A stretch of DNA of 64,000 nt from Clostridium ragsdalei P11 (lineage in GTDB: Bacteria > Bacillota > Clostridia > Clostridiales > Clostridiaceae): assembly GCF_001675165.1 (NCBI RefSeq), contig NZ_LROS01000012.1, positions 26,317 through 90,316 on the forward strand, given 5' to 3'. The notes beneath the pieces are model-generated. The model was not told where the DNA came from. It saw nothing but the letters and a program-made list of their open reading frames with translations, and made no database searches. The stretch's first letter is position 1. Each line of letters begins with the position of its first letter. This document shows, piece by piece, positions 9,444 through 18,772 of this stretch. Both the position numbers and the translations under genes were made by a program.

Positions 9444-11282
9444 CTATTTTTTTCTCTTATAGGTTGGTACTTTTTCCTCTATAAGTTTGATTATTTCCTC
9501 TTTATCTTCATTTACCACTTCTCTAAACTGTTTTATAGACTCCTCCACAAAAGTCATATCTATTTTACCTGGTTTTTCAACAAATATCTTATCATGTTCT
9601 GTGGAAGTTAAAGCTACTTCATTCATAAGAAGTTCCTCATATAATTTCTCTCCTGGTCTTAAACCTGTATATTCTATTTTTATATCCACATCAGGTTCAT
9701 ATCCAGATAAAGTTATAAGATCCTTAGCCAGATCTACTATTTTTACGGGTTTTCCCATATCAAGTACAAAAATTTCTCCACCATGGGCTATGGCACCTGC
9801 CTGAATTACAAGCTGTGCTGCTTCAGGTATAGTCATAAAAAATCTATTTATTTCAGGATGGGTTACCGTAACAGGTCCCCCATGGGCTATTTGCTTTTTA
9901 AAAAGTGGAATTACCGAACCATTACTTCCTAAAACATTTCCAAATCTTACAGCTACATACTCAGTCTCACTAACTTCATCAAAAGCCTGCACCATAATTT
10001 CACAAAATCTCTTTGAAGCTCCCATAACATTAGTTGGATTAACTGCCTTATCCGTACTTATTTGAACAAACTTATCAACTTTAAATTCATTACAACATTT
10101 CAGTACATTATAGGTACCAATTATATTATTCTTTACAGCTTCTGCCGGATTACCTTCCATAAGTGGAACGTGCTTATGAGCAGCTGCATGAAAAACTACT
10201 TCAGGTCTGTATTTATCAAATATACTTCTTAATCTATCTTCATCTCTTATAGAAGCTATAATTATGGCTTTATTTAATTTTGAATAATTATAGTTTAATT
10301 CCATCTGCACGTCATAAACGTTATTTTCATATATGTCTAGTATCAAAAGTTGCTTTGGACCAAATCTAGCTATCTGCCTGCATAATTCAGATCCTATAGA
10401 TCCTCCACCACCTGTGACCATTATAACCTTATCTTTTATGTACTTATTTATATTTTCATTGTTAAGCTTAACTTCGTCTCTTCCAAGAAGATCTTCTATG
10501 TTTACATCTCTTAATTTGCTCATATTTAAATTTCCATCTATCATTTCATATATGCCAGGCAAAGTTTTAAGCTTGCATTTTGTACTTTTACATATATTTA
10601 TGATTTCCCTTTTAGTCTTGATATCTGCAGAAGGCATTGCAATTATTATTTCTTCTATCCTTGTTTCTTTACATATTCTCGGTATGTCATCTCTTCCTCC
10701 TAAAACTTTTATACCATTTATCAACTTTTTTCTTTTTGTTGCATCATCATCTATAAGTCCAGCTACATCATAATTAAAATTTCTATTTTTCTTTATCTCC
10801 TTTATAAGTACTGCCGATGCATCTCCTGCACCAATTATAAGTAGCCTTTTATTCCTTATTTTTTTATATTGTCCTACACTTTTATCTTGGAGTAACCTGT
10901 ATATAAATCTTATTCCGCCTAATGTTAGAACAGATAATATCCAAAAAATTATATGTACGGTATATGGAAATCTATAGTACCTATTTTCAAGAAACTTATA
11001 ATTTATAAAATAGCTGTAAATTACAAATATAATATTGGATACAGAAACAGAATATACAATAGAAATTAACTCTTCTACCGATGCATATTTCCATATACTA
11101 TCGTATAAATTAAAAACTTTGTTAAATACTAAAGTTATAATTACCATAGGAATAACTGAAATTTTTAAAAATATTATATATTCCTGCTGTATATTAAAAT
11201 CAAATTTAAGTAATAAGGCAAAATATAAGGAACCTATAAGAAATAATATATCGTATACTATGAGTTTTTTGTCTTTTTGCAT
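9444..11282 (-). CDS. Membrane-bound UDP-GlcNAc 4,6-dehydratase (CapD/PglF/WbpM/EpsC family)
   Basis: 612 residues, the usual size. Four N-terminal membrane helices (to about residue 115) are followed by a CoA-binding-like Rossmann domain (RLLIIGAGDASAVLIKEIKK near 146) and a catalytic extended-SDR domain with VMVTGGGGSIGSELCRQIA near 290. The SDR catalytic region reads STDKAVNPTNVMGASKRF: this enzyme group has Met in place of the usual Tyr, as in PglF/FlaA1-type dehydratases. The product is a UDP-4-keto-6-deoxy sugar, the first step to bacillosamine, FucNAc or QuiNAc type sugars. Together with the UDP-GlcNAc dehydrogenase at the left edge it suggests amino-sugar building blocks in the polymer. 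Confidence 0.9.
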   Translation of the reverse strand: MQKDKKLIVYDILFLIGSLYFALLLKFDFNIQQEYIIFLKISVIPMVIITLVFNKVFNLYDSIWKYASVEELISIVYSVSVSNIIFVIYSYFINYKFLENRYYRFPYTVHIIFWILSVLTLGGIRFIYRLLQDKSVGQYKKIRNKRLLIIGAGDASAVLIKEIKKNRNFNYDVAGLIDDDATKRKKLINGIKVLGGRDDIPRICKETRIEEIIIAMPSADIKTKREIINICKSTKCKLKTLPGIYEMIDGNLNMSKLRDVNIEDLLGRDEVKLNNENINKYIKDKVIMVTGGGGSIGSELCRQIARFGPKQLLILDIYENNVYDVQMELNYNYSKLNKAIIIASIRDEDRLRSIFDKYRPEVVFHAAAHKHVPLMEGNPAEAVKNNIIGTYNVLKCCNEFKVDKFVQISTDKAVNPTNVMGASKRFCEIMVQAFDEVSETEYVAVRFGNVLGSNGSVIPLFKKQIAHGGPVTVTHPEINRFFMTIPEAAQLVIQAGAIAHGGEIFVLDMGKPVKIVDLAKDLITLSGYEPDVDIKIEYTGLRPGEKLYEELLMNEVALTSTEHDKIFVEKPGKIDMTFVEESIKQFREVVNEDKEEIIKLIEEKVPTYKRKK

Positions 11283-11521
11283 TTCAACACTTCCTAAATT
11301 ATTGTAAAAATTTTATATAAAAACTCCCTTTATCTATTTTACATCATAAACAAAATTATTCAACACATTTTTTAACAGGTAATGTCATACATCACACAAT
11401 TTAATACTGCTGTTCTATTTCACCAGCAGTATTGATAAATTAATTAATTTTTTGTTACTAAATAAATTGCACCTATAATTTCACATAAATTCTAAAATTA
11501 TAGATGCAGCTTTATTAAACT
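11283..11521. other. Gap between galU and dehydratase gene with two hairpins
   Basis: This 239-nt gap is the largest break in the polysaccharide locus. It holds two inverted repeats: TACTGCTG...CAGCAGTA at about 11404-11432, and CTATAATTT...AAATTATAG at about 11472-11504 just after the galU stop. Neither has a convincing T-run on the minus strand, so termination here is uncertain. The gap could also hold a second promoter for the downstream genes. I see no riboswitch consensus. Confidence 0.4.
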
Positions 11522-12439
11522 CTATTTCTTCTGAGAATTAGAAGTTATATCATCATAAACTTCTTTAAATATCTTTTGTTCTTTTAAATCTAAAAGATAT
11601 TTCATAAAAGGCTTTTTTAATTCATCCCTCTTCAGGGCATATTCCACAGTGGCTTGTAAAAATCCAAGTTTGTCTCCCACATCATACCTTCTTCCCTCAA
11701 AATTATATGCATACATAGCTTCATTTTGAGCTAAAGTTCTCAGGGCATCTGTGAGTTGAATTTCTCCTCCCTTTCCTGGAGTAGTGTTCTCTAATATTTC
11801 AAATATGGATGGTGTTATTATATATCTTCCAAGTATGGCTATATTAGACGGAGCCTCTTCCACTTTAGGTTTTTCTATTAAATCTTTAACTTTGTATACC
11901 TTATCTTCTATATACATTCCTTTTACTATACCATATCTATCTACATATTCTTTAGGAACCTCCTGTACACCTATAATTGAGGTTTTATATTCATCATAGC
12001 ATTTTATAAGCTGTTTTAAACATGGCTCTTTACTATCTACCACATCATCGCCGAGCATTACCGCAAAAGGTTGATTTCCAACAAAAGTTTTTGCACAACT
12101 TATTGCATGTCCAAGGCCCTTTGGTTCCTTCTGTCTTATGTAGTATATATCTGCCATATTTGATATATCCTGTACCATTTTCAAAAGATCTTTCTTGTCT
12201 TTATTCTCCAGTTCCTGTTCCAATTCTACGGATTTATCAAAGTGATCTTCTATTGCCCTTTTATTTTTTCCTGTTATTATTAAAATTTCTTCTATTCCAG
12301 ATGCTACTGCTTCTTCTATAATATATTGGATGGTAGGTTTATCTACTATAGGCAGCATTTCCTTAGGTTGAGCCTTCGTGGCCGGTAAAAACCTTGTTCC
12401 AAGACCAGCAGCTGGTATTATAGCCTTTTTTACATTCAC
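11522..12439 (-). CDS. galU: UTP-glucose-1-phosphate uridylyltransferase
   Basis: 305 residues, normal for GalU. The nucleotide-binding signature KKAIIPAAGLGTRFLPATKA sits at the N-terminus and KEMLPIVDKPTIQYIIEEA follows; FAVMLGDDVV near residue 125 is the metal/UTP site and LIEKPKVEEAPSN is also typical. It makes UDP-glucose from the Glc-1-P supplied by the phosphoglucomutase two genes upstream. I place the start at GTG 12439 (MNVKKAIIPAAG) because AAGGAG lies 8 nt before it; the ATG at 12463 would put that ribosome site inside the gene. It follows the TPR gene by 35 nt in the same direction. Confidence 0.95.
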   Translation of the reverse strand: MNVKKAIIPAAGLGTRFLPATKAQPKEMLPIVDKPTIQYIIEEAVASGIEEILIITGKNKRAIEDHFDKSVELEQELENKDKKDLLKMVQDISNMADIYYIRQKEPKGLGHAISCAKTFVGNQPFAVMLGDDVVDSKEPCLKQLIKCYDEYKTSIIGVQEVPKEYVDRYGIVKGMYIEDKVYKVKDLIEKPKVEEAPSNIAILGRYIITPSIFEILENTTPGKGGEIQLTDALRTLAQNEAMYAYNFEGRRYDVGDKLGFLQATVEYALKRDELKKPFMKYLLDLKEQKIFKEVYDDITSNSQKK

Positions 12440-12474
12440 CTTAAAATCTCCTTTCGCATTCATGTTACATAGGA

Positions 12475-13557
12475 TTACTTTTTTTCAACCTTCTTAATAA
12501 AGTTATCTATTTCAATAACTACTTCATCTTTAGGATCTATTTTCTTTGCGATTTCCAGATGTTTTTTTGCATCTTGTAAATTTCCAGAGTCCAAATAGCA
12601 CATTATAAGATTAGTGCATATTTCTACGGATCTAGTAGCTTCAAATGCTTTTCTCAAATAAGCTATAGCCTTTTCATAGTCTCCAATAGATGCATAATTT
12701 ATACCCATTTCGTTTACAATTTCTACTATACTGCTGTCTATATTAAGTGCATCATTTAAGTAATAAATTGCCTTTTCATAATTTTCTAGTTTTCTATATC
12801 CAACTGCTATGTAGTAATATAAGGAAGCATTATCTCCAAAAGTATCCATAAGAGGTATTAACAATTTTAGTGCCTCTTCAGGATTATCTTCTAAAAGCTC
12901 TTTTCCCCTGTCATAGTGTACAATGGATTTAAGTTCTTCTTTCATATCTGTTATCTCTAAGGTTTCTTTTCCACCTTTTCCTACATAGTTATTTATATAA
13001 AACAATGCTTTCTCATAATCTCCGTCTTCTCTTTTAATAAGGGATTCATAAAGATATGGCAGTGCATAATTTTCTTTGGATTCGGCTCTTTTTAATATCT
13101 CCAATTCCTCTTCCTTATAGATTTTATTGGTTTTTCTAATCTCATCTACCATGGATATAAGTTTGTCATATATTTCTGTAGAATCTTCCATAATAGATAA
13201 CCCTTTTAACAATATATAAGCATCTTCATATTCTTTATTTTTAACATTCCTCGCTATTATGCCTTTTATAAATCTAATATATTCATTATTTCCAGCTATT
13301 ATACTTTTATAGTGATTACTAAACCTAAAATTTTCATCTGCACCTAATACGTAAAACATGCCTTCAATAAAATACCCTATTGGTATTCTATCCATATTGT
13401 TTTTAATTTTAACATTGTCAACTATATTTTTAGAATTTAAAGGCAAATATATATCTCCTGGAAAAGTAACTTTAAATATTTTTTCTAAACTTTTTTCATT
13501 TACTTCTACAAATAATAATTTAGATAATTTTTCTGCAAAATGTGATTTTATATCCAT
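12475..13557 (-). CDS. Tetratricopeptide repeat protein
   Basis: About 360 residues. There are several TPR units in the C-terminal half, e.g. ASLYYYIAVGYRKLENYEKA, then VEIVNEMGINYASIGDYEKA and SVEICTNLIMCYLDSGNLQD (about residues 245-345). The N-terminal third (VTFPGDIYLPLNSKNIVDN) is not a repeat and I do not recognise it. There is no signal peptide, so it is probably cytosolic and a protein-protein scaffold. The start is ATG 13557 with AGGTGG 7 nt upstream; the ORF is open to 13587, which would overlap pgcA. It sits between pgcA and galU, the two UDP-glucose synthesis genes, so a link to that pathway is possible but unproven. Confidence 0.75.
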   Translation of the reverse strand: MDIKSHFAEKLSKLLFVEVNEKSLEKIFKVTFPGDIYLPLNSKNIVDNVKIKNNMDRIPIGYFIEGMFYVLGADENFRFSNHYKSIIAGNNEYIRFIKGIIARNVKNKEYEDAYILLKGLSIMEDSTEIYDKLISMVDEIRKTNKIYKEEELEILKRAESKENYALPYLYESLIKREDGDYEKALFYINNYVGKGGKETLEITDMKEELKSIVHYDRGKELLEDNPEEALKLLIPLMDTFGDNASLYYYIAVGYRKLENYEKAIYYLNDALNIDSSIVEIVNEMGINYASIGDYEKAIAYLRKAFEATRSVEICTNLIMCYLDSGNLQDAKKHLEIAKKIDPKDEVVIEIDNFIKKVEKK

Positions 13558-13580
13558 TAATTTACCACCTACACAATTTA

Positions 13581-15308
13581 TTAGCAATTTACATCGTCTA
13601 TTATTTTCATAACTCTTTTCTCAAATACATTCATTTTTTCTTCAGCATCTTTCAAACTGTTTCCTATTATTGAAAGATAAATTTTTATTTTAGGTTCCGT
13701 TCCCGAAGGCCTAACTACAAACCAGGATTTATCTTCCATAATAAATTTCAGTACATTTGACTTAGGTAAATGTATTATATTTTCATTTATATTTATTAAA
13801 TCTTTTTCTACACTTAACTTATAGTCTAACTTTTTAACTATTTTTGTATCACCAAGTGTTCTTTTCATGGAATGCCTCATATACTGTAGAATTTTTTCTA
13901 TTTTTTCGTGACCTTCTCTTCCTTTAAGTTCTACTGAAATCAATTTTTCTTTATAAAACCCATATTTTTTATAGAGATTTAATAGAGCTTCGTAAAGACT
14001 TATGCCCTTCGTTTTATAGTACAGCGTCATTTCACATATAAGAGTAGCTGCAATTACAGCATCCTTGTCTCTTACAAAATCTCCTGCCAGATAGCCGTAG
14101 CTTTCTTCAAATCCAAATATATACTCTTTATTTTCCTTGCTTTTAAATTCTTTTATTTTTTCTCCTATATATTTGAATCCAGTTAACACATTTACTAATT
14201 CTACCCCATATTCTTTTGCTATATCTTGAACCATCTCTGTAGTCACTATAGTTTTTACCACAGCACCATTTTTGGGCAACTTATCAATTTCCTTTAGTGA
14301 TGAAATAATATAATGGGTTAAAAGAACACCTACTTGATTTCCAGTAAGTGTTTTATACTGGCCTTCTACATTCTTCACTACTATCCCTATTCTATCACAA
14401 TCTGGATCTGTTCCAAATATTATATCTGGCTTTATAGTCTGTGCCATATCTAAAGCCAGTTCAAAAACTCTAGGATCTTCGGGATTAGGATATTCTGCTG
14501 TTGGAAAACTTCCATCTGGGCTTTCTTGTTCTTTTACTATATTCACATTTTCATATCCAAGTTCTTTAAGCGCCCTTCTCACTGGAATATTACCAGTTCC
14601 ATGCAGCGGAGTATATATTATTTTTAAATCTTTTGCATGCGCTTCTATAAGATCTTTCCTTATAGCCAGGCTCTTTACCTTCTCTATATAGGATTTATCT
14701 ATATCTTCTCCCAGCATATGAAGTATACCTTTGTTTTCAGCTTCTTTTAAATCCATATGTTTTATTTCTGAAAAATCACTGATACTTTCTATACAAGATA
14801 GTATTTCATTTGCAAAATCATCTGTTACCTGTCCACCATCTTCCCCATATACCTTATATCCATTATATTGCTTTGGGTTATGAGATGCTGTTATAACAAT
14901 ACCTGCCTTGCTTTTAAGTTCTCTTACTGCATAGGAGAGCATTGGTGTTGGATGAAGAGTTTTAAAAAGATTTACTTCTATGCCATTCGCACATAAATTA
15001 CTTGCAGCAGCCTCTGCAAATTCCTTGGACATTATTCTACAATCATAAGCTATGCATACGGAAATATTTGTATTATATTTTTTTATAAGATATTTTGATA
15101 ATCCTTCTGTAGCTTTTCCCACAGTATATATATTCATTCTATTACTGCCTATACCTATTACGCCTCTAAGACCTCCTGTGCCAAACTCCAAGTCCTTATA
15201 AAATCTATCTTCTATTTCCTTTTCATCTTCTATATTTTTTAGTTCTATTTTTCCATCGTCATCCACATAAGGTGAACTCAACCAATATTCATATTTTTCT
15301 CTATACAT
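13581..15308 (-). CDS. pgcA: Phosphoglucomutase/phosphomannomutase (alpha-D-phosphohexomutase)
   Basis: 575 residues, as expected for the Firmicute PgcA/PgmB2 type. The active-site phosphoserine loop is GIVITASHNPKQYNGYKVYG near residue 135; GTDPDCDRIG near 298 is the Mg loop, GFEESYGYL near 398 the sugar-binding loop and VRPSGTEPKIKIY near 535 the phosphate-binding loop. It interconverts Glc-6-P and Glc-1-P in the cytosol. AGGAGG lies upstream of ATG 15308. It is the first gene of the minus-strand locus and diverges from the decarboxylase gene, so the 250-nt gap to the right should carry its promoter. It feeds GalU and thus UDP-glucose formation. Confidence 0.95.
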   Translation of the reverse strand: MYREKYEYWLSSPYVDDDGKIELKNIEDEKEIEDRFYKDLEFGTGGLRGVIGIGSNRMNIYTVGKATEGLSKYLIKKYNTNISVCIAYDCRIMSKEFAEAAASNLCANGIEVNLFKTLHPTPMLSYAVRELKSKAGIVITASHNPKQYNGYKVYGEDGGQVTDDFANEILSCIESISDFSEIKHMDLKEAENKGILHMLGEDIDKSYIEKVKSLAIRKDLIEAHAKDLKIIYTPLHGTGNIPVRRALKELGYENVNIVKEQESPDGSFPTAEYPNPEDPRVFELALDMAQTIKPDIIFGTDPDCDRIGIVVKNVEGQYKTLTGNQVGVLLTHYIISSLKEIDKLPKNGAVVKTIVTTEMVQDIAKEYGVELVNVLTGFKYIGEKIKEFKSKENKEYIFGFEESYGYLAGDFVRDKDAVIAATLICEMTLYYKTKGISLYEALLNLYKKYGFYKEKLISVELKGREGHEKIEKILQYMRHSMKRTLGDTKIVKKLDYKLSVEKDLININENIIHLPKSNVLKFIMEDKSWFVVRPSGTEPKIKIYLSIIGNSLKDAEEKMNVFEKRVMKIIDDVNC

Positions 15309-15460
15309 TATCTTTACCTCCTATATGCAATATTTAACATTTACTATTATACTATAAACTATATCTAAAAACATGTATACAACCATATTTTTACCTCATA
15401 ATATATATATATAACTTATTTCTTAATTTTAGGTTAATTTATTTATATAAATTGGTATTA

Positions 15461-15489
15461 TTGAATCTCTATATGAATTAACATATAAT
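15461..15489 (+). promoter_or_regulatory. Sigma-A-type promoter of the decarboxylase gene
   Basis: TTGAAT at 15461-15466 and TATAAT at 15484-15489 are 17 nt apart, a near-consensus vegetative promoter. Transcription would start near 15496, leaving a leader of about 75 nt that contains the terminator-like hairpin listed next. Confidence 0.75.
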
Positions 15490-15517
15490 GATATTAGTTT
15501 TTACTAAGTATGATTAT

Positions 15518-15552
15518 CCCTTTAATTCCAAGAGTTAAAGGGTATTTTTTTT
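15518..15552 (+). terminator. Leader terminator/attenuator candidate ahead of the decarboxylase gene
   Basis: CCCTTTAA (15518-15525) pairs with TTAAAGGG (15535-15542) across a 9-nt loop and is followed by TAT and an eight-T run ending at 15552. The T-run exists only in the plus direction. The gene to the left runs the other way, so there is no upstream plus-strand transcript to end; the hairpin lies between promoter and start codon of the decarboxylase gene, the layout of an attenuator. I recognise no known riboswitch in the short leader. Confidence 0.6.
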
Positions 15553-15572
15553 GAAGGAAGGTGTTTATCAAG

Positions 15573-17033
15573 GTGTATAAATTAGATCAAAGTGAAACTC
15601 CACTATTTGACGCATTAATGGAATACGTAAATAGGAATACCATTCCTTTTCATGTGCCAGGTCATAAAAAAGGGAACGGTATAGACGAAGAATTTAAAAA
15701 ATTTATGGGAGAAAATCCCTTTAAAATTGACGTTACTGTATTTAAATTAGTGGATAGTCTTCACCATCCTACTGGTCCAATAAAAAGGGCACAGCAATTA
15801 GCTGCAGATGCCTATGGCTCTGATGCCGCTTTTTTTTCAATACATGGAACATCTGGTGCTATACAAACCATGATCATGTCTGTAGTGAATTCAGGAGATA
15901 AAATAATAATTCCAAGAAACGTACACAAATCCGTTACTGCTGGAATTATATTAAGTGGTGCAATACCTGTATATATGCAGCCTGAACTAGATAAAACAAT
16001 AGGAATTGCCCATGGTGTTACTTCTGAAACCGTAGAGGATACTTTAAAACAAAATCCTGATGCAAAGGCCGTTTTAATTATAAATCCTACCTATTACGGA
16101 GTTGCTGCAGACATTAAAAAAATATCAGATATAGTACACAGTTATGATATTCCTTTAATTGTAGACGAGGCCCATGGACCACACCTTGGTTTTAACGATA
16201 ATTTACCAATATCAGCTATGCAAGCTGGTGCCGATATGTGTTCCCAAAGTACTCATAAAATAATAGGAGCCATGACTCAGTGTTCGCTGCTTCACGTTCG
16301 CTCAGAACGTATTGATATACACAGGGTTCAACAAGTTTTATCTCTACTCCAAACAACTTCACCTTCTTATGTATTAATGGCTTCACTGGATTGTGCCAGG
16401 AGACAAATAGCTCTCTATGGAAAAGAACTGCTGAGTAAAGCTATTGACCTGTCAAGTTATGCCAGGTATAAAATCAACAATATACCAGGATTATACTGTT
16501 TTGGGGAAGAAATAGTTGGTAACCCTGGCGTAGTGTCCCTTGATCCTACCAAAATAACCATAACCTGTAGAGATTTGGGCATTACAGGCTATGACTTAGA
16601 TATGATTTTATCAAATAAGTATCATATACAAATGGAACTCTCAGATTTATATAATATTTTAGCTGTTGGTTCTTTTGGAGATACTAAAGAAAATATAGAT
16701 GCCCTTATAAATTCTCTAGAAGAAGTCAGCAAAGAATACTATGGGAGAGGAAATAGAAAATCAGACTTTCTGGATATACCTCCTATACCAGTACAATTAA
16801 AAATTCCAAGAGATGCTTTTAATTCTGAAAAAACGCCGGTGCTGTTAAAAGACAGCATAGGTATGATAAGTGGAGAATTTTTAATGGCATATCCTCCTGG
16901 AATACCAGTGCTTTGTCCCGGTGAAGAAATAACAAAAGAAATTGTAGACTACGTACAAGAGCTAAAAGATACTGGATTGTATGTTCAAGGTACAGAAGAC
17001 CCTGAAGTTGAATATATAAAAGTAGTAAAATAA
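15573..17033 (+). CDS. Orn/Lys/Arg decarboxylase, aminotransferase fold I (arginine decarboxylase SpeA-like)
   Basis: 486 residues, the size of Bacillus SpeA/YaaO proteins. Key features are FHVPGHKKGNG near residue 28, FFSIHGTSGAIQTMIMSV near 87, the cofactor aspartate in PLIVDEAHGPHLGF near 200 and the PLP lysine in SQSTHKIIGAM near 225; PPGIPVLCPGEEI near 450 is typical of the C-terminal domain. It decarboxylates a basic amino acid; arginine to agmatine for polyamine synthesis is the usual role of this branch, but lysine is possible. GTG 15573 stands 9 nt after GGTG of the ribosome site; GTG 15561 is the alternative. A terminator-like hairpin in its leader suggests transcriptional attenuation. 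Confidence 0.88.
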   Translation: MYKLDQSETPLFDALMEYVNRNTIPFHVPGHKKGNGIDEEFKKFMGENPFKIDVTVFKLVDSLHHPTGPIKRAQQLAADAYGSDAAFFSIHGTSGAIQTMIMSVVNSGDKIIIPRNVHKSVTAGIILSGAIPVYMQPELDKTIGIAHGVTSETVEDTLKQNPDAKAVLIINPTYYGVAADIKKISDIVHSYDIPLIVDEAHGPHLGFNDNLPISAMQAGADMCSQSTHKIIGAMTQCSLLHVRSERIDIHRVQQVLSLLQTTSPSYVLMASLDCARRQIALYGKELLSKAIDLSSYARYKINNIPGLYCFGEEIVGNPGVVSLDPTKITITCRDLGITGYDLDMILSNKYHIQMELSDLYNILAVGSFGDTKENIDALINSLEEVSKEYYGRGNRKSDFLDIPPIPVQLKIPRDAFNSEKTPVLLKDSIGMISGEFLMAYPPGIPVLCPGEEITKEIVDYVQELKDTGLYVQGTEDPEVEYIKVVK

Positions 17034-17064
17034 TTTCTCAAATAAAAATAGAATTACACTGCAG

Positions 17065-17249
17065 ATATGCTGACAAATTTCATTACAATAAAAACTTTTA
17101 ATAAGTCTAAAGCTCGCTATTTTGAAAATCTAAAAAAGCTTATATAAACTCGTACCTCAGACATATATAAGCTTTTAAGATTTTCTAAAATACCTCGCTA
17201 AGACTTATTGAAAAAGTTTTTAAATGTAATTTCAATTTTGTCAGCATAT
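17065..17249. repeat. Palindromic repeat family P, copy A (type 1)
   Basis: A 185-bp near-perfect inverted repeat runs from ATATGCTGACAAATTT to the mirror-image end GTCAGCATAT. The shared family parts are the outer arm with AAAACTTTTAATAAGTCTAA and the apical loop AACTCGTACCTCAGACA. The inner stem next to the loop is AAGCTTATATA here and differs from the other copies. It lies after the decarboxylase gene and may also end its transcript. TAAGTTTAATTTTTAGTTAG follows the right end, as it does near copy F. Confidence 0.85.
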
Positions 17250-17385
17250 TCCTAAGTATAAGTTTAATTTTTAGTTAGAAATATTATTTTAGGCATAAAC
17301 TGCTTATAAATATATAATACAATGATCTCTAACTTAAAAATCATTACATAACTCAACTTATACACATACAAAATTTTAACTTAAT

Positions 17386-17494
17386 ATCAATGAATCTTAC
17401 TTAGTGTGAAAAGCAGAGAACTTAAATCTTTGATTTGGCCATAGTCGCTTTCGCTGTGTGTGGAGGTATTACAGTAAGTAGCCATCAGATAAAA
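17386..17494. repeat. Dispersed repeat Q, copy 1 (interrupted)
   Basis: ATCAATGAATCTTACTTAGT at the left and ATTACAGTAAGTAGCCATCA plus GATAAA at the right match the contiguous copy at 41751-41801. Here about 58 extra nt separate the halves. There is no ORF. This and palindrome A account for nearly all of the 487-538 nt gap between the decarboxylase gene and the next gene. Confidence 0.5.
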
Positions 17495-17520
17495 AGAAAG
17501 TCTATCATAAATTCATAAAC

Positions 17521-18420
17521 CTAAAATACTTGCCTTGAATTTGTCTTTTTATATAAGATTGCAGATATTAATCCAGTAATAAGTATTGCTGCTATGGTGT
17601 ATCTTGACATAAATCCCATCAAACCGTGTTTATTATCATCAAAGAGTATGTAAAATAAACCGCAAGTTTCTAGAAAAACTAATACTATAAAAAATATAGG
17701 TAATTTTCTTTCTGAATAAATTATACCTAAAAATGCTATAGCAAATACTATCCATGATGCAAGGTATAATATATAGCTATAATTTCTAAATTTACTCCAA
17801 ATGCTCTTATAATACAAATCTTCATACTCAGCCATTCCTTTATCGTCTAGCTTATTTTGACTATTTGTATACTTGAAAGTAACACTATATTTTAAAGTTT
17901 TTTTATCCTTAGCATAAATATAGGATACTTCAAAATCAGAATTCTTTTCTGACATTGGAATTTTATTTCCTCTATAATATGAAAATAATTCTTTATGATC
18001 TTTCCATACAGAACAATAATAAATGCCATTATTGTTTTGAGAATTATATTTATCAAGTTTTTCAGTTATTTTTTTTTCAGTGTCTTTACTAAAGTTATCT
18101 TCACTTTTTAAAATATCCGCTAGTTCATGCGTAACTATGTAGGAAGACTGTTTATAGTAATGGGTACCAAAACCATTTTTAGAAAAAGTAATCTCATTTT
18201 TATTATATATTAAACTTAATGCAGCACCAATTAAGTAAATAACTATAGCACATAAAAACAAATACTTCCAAAACTTTTTCTGTTTTGAAATAATTAATGA
18301 TAATTCAGCGTCTACTTCCTTTACTGATCCGAACTCTTTTATGGCAATATCAATACTATCATCTTCATTTAATCCCTTACTCTGGAGCTCTTTTGTTCTT
18401 TCATTCAAGTGAGTTTTCAT
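17521..18420 (-). CDS. Membrane protein with partial permease-prefix (DUF1700/HAAS-like) N-terminal domain
   Basis: 299 residues. The first 45 (LNERTKELQSKGLNEDDSID, then IAIKEFGSVKEVDAEL) look like the second half of the short helical prefix domain found on many Firmicute membrane proteins and permeases. A membrane helix follows near residues 52-70, then a 125-residue extracellular region and three more helices at the C-terminus. The first helix of the prefix domain is missing: an in-frame TAA lies about 30 nt upstream of the ATG, so the gene may be 5'-truncated. It lies downstream of the Bce-like transporter but beyond a strong terminator. Function unknown. Confidence 0.6.
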   Translation of the reverse strand: MKTHLNERTKELQSKGLNEDDSIDIAIKEFGSVKEVDAELSLIISKQKKFWKYLFLCAIVIYLIGAALSLIYNKNEITFSKNGFGTHYYKQSSYIVTHELADILKSEDNFSKDTEKKITEKLDKYNSQNNNGIYYCSVWKDHKELFSYYRGNKIPMSEKNSDFEVSYIYAKDKKTLKYSVTFKYTNSQNKLDDKGMAEYEDLYYKSIWSKFRNYSYILYLASWIVFAIAFLGIIYSERKLPIFFIVLVFLETCGLFYILFDDNKHGLMGFMSRYTIAAILITGLISAILYKKTNSRQVF

Positions 18421-18430
18421 TTCTTCTTTT

Positions 18431-18565
18431 TTAACGCACCCCGAATTTTAAAGCTTTTTGCTCTTTGAAAAAACTCCAGTTTTAAAAAATATTTTCTATT
18501 TTCATTTTCTAAAATAATAGGGTTTCTCTAATGATGTTTTACGTATATATTTTTCGATGCGTTAA
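18431..18565. repeat. Stretch bounded by 8-bp inverted repeats
   Basis: TTAACGCA at 18431-18438 and TGCGTTAA at 18558-18565 bound 135 bp of AT-rich DNA just upstream of the truncated membrane protein gene. It could be a small inverted-repeat element that removed the 5' end of that gene, or a coincidence; 8 bp is weak evidence. I see no gene in it. Confidence 0.25.
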
Positions 18566-18647
18566 TGGGCATCCTTTTGTTCTTTATAATTAAAAATCTA
18601 TCTATCATAAATTTATAATACATCAACATAATATTTGAAATGTGACC

Positions 18648-18694
18648 CAAAAATACTGCAGAATTCAAAGTTGAATAATGCAGTATTTATAAAA
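18648..18694 (-). terminator. Terminator of the Bce-like operon
   Basis: On the minus strand AAATACTGCA, a partly paired loop and TGCAGTATTT form a strong hairpin followed by TT and GGG. It lies about 80 nt after the permease stop and separates that operon from the gene at 17521-18420. The rest of the gap (18566-18772) shows no gene. Confidence 0.7.
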
Positions 18695-18772
18695 ATTGTT
18701 CGATTTTTTGATTGTTTTGTTAGCGGTGAATTTAACTTCCCATATTTAGCTTGCCATACTTTACTATTGCAA

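Noticed and set aside
10333..10773. Plus-strand ORF of 146 residues
   Set aside because: Antisense shadow of the dehydratase gene; Ser/Leu-rich with no family signature.
11283..11521. Riboswitch or small gene before the dehydratase gene
   Set aside because: Only two plain hairpins are visible, with no conserved aptamer blocks and no ORF with a ribosome site.
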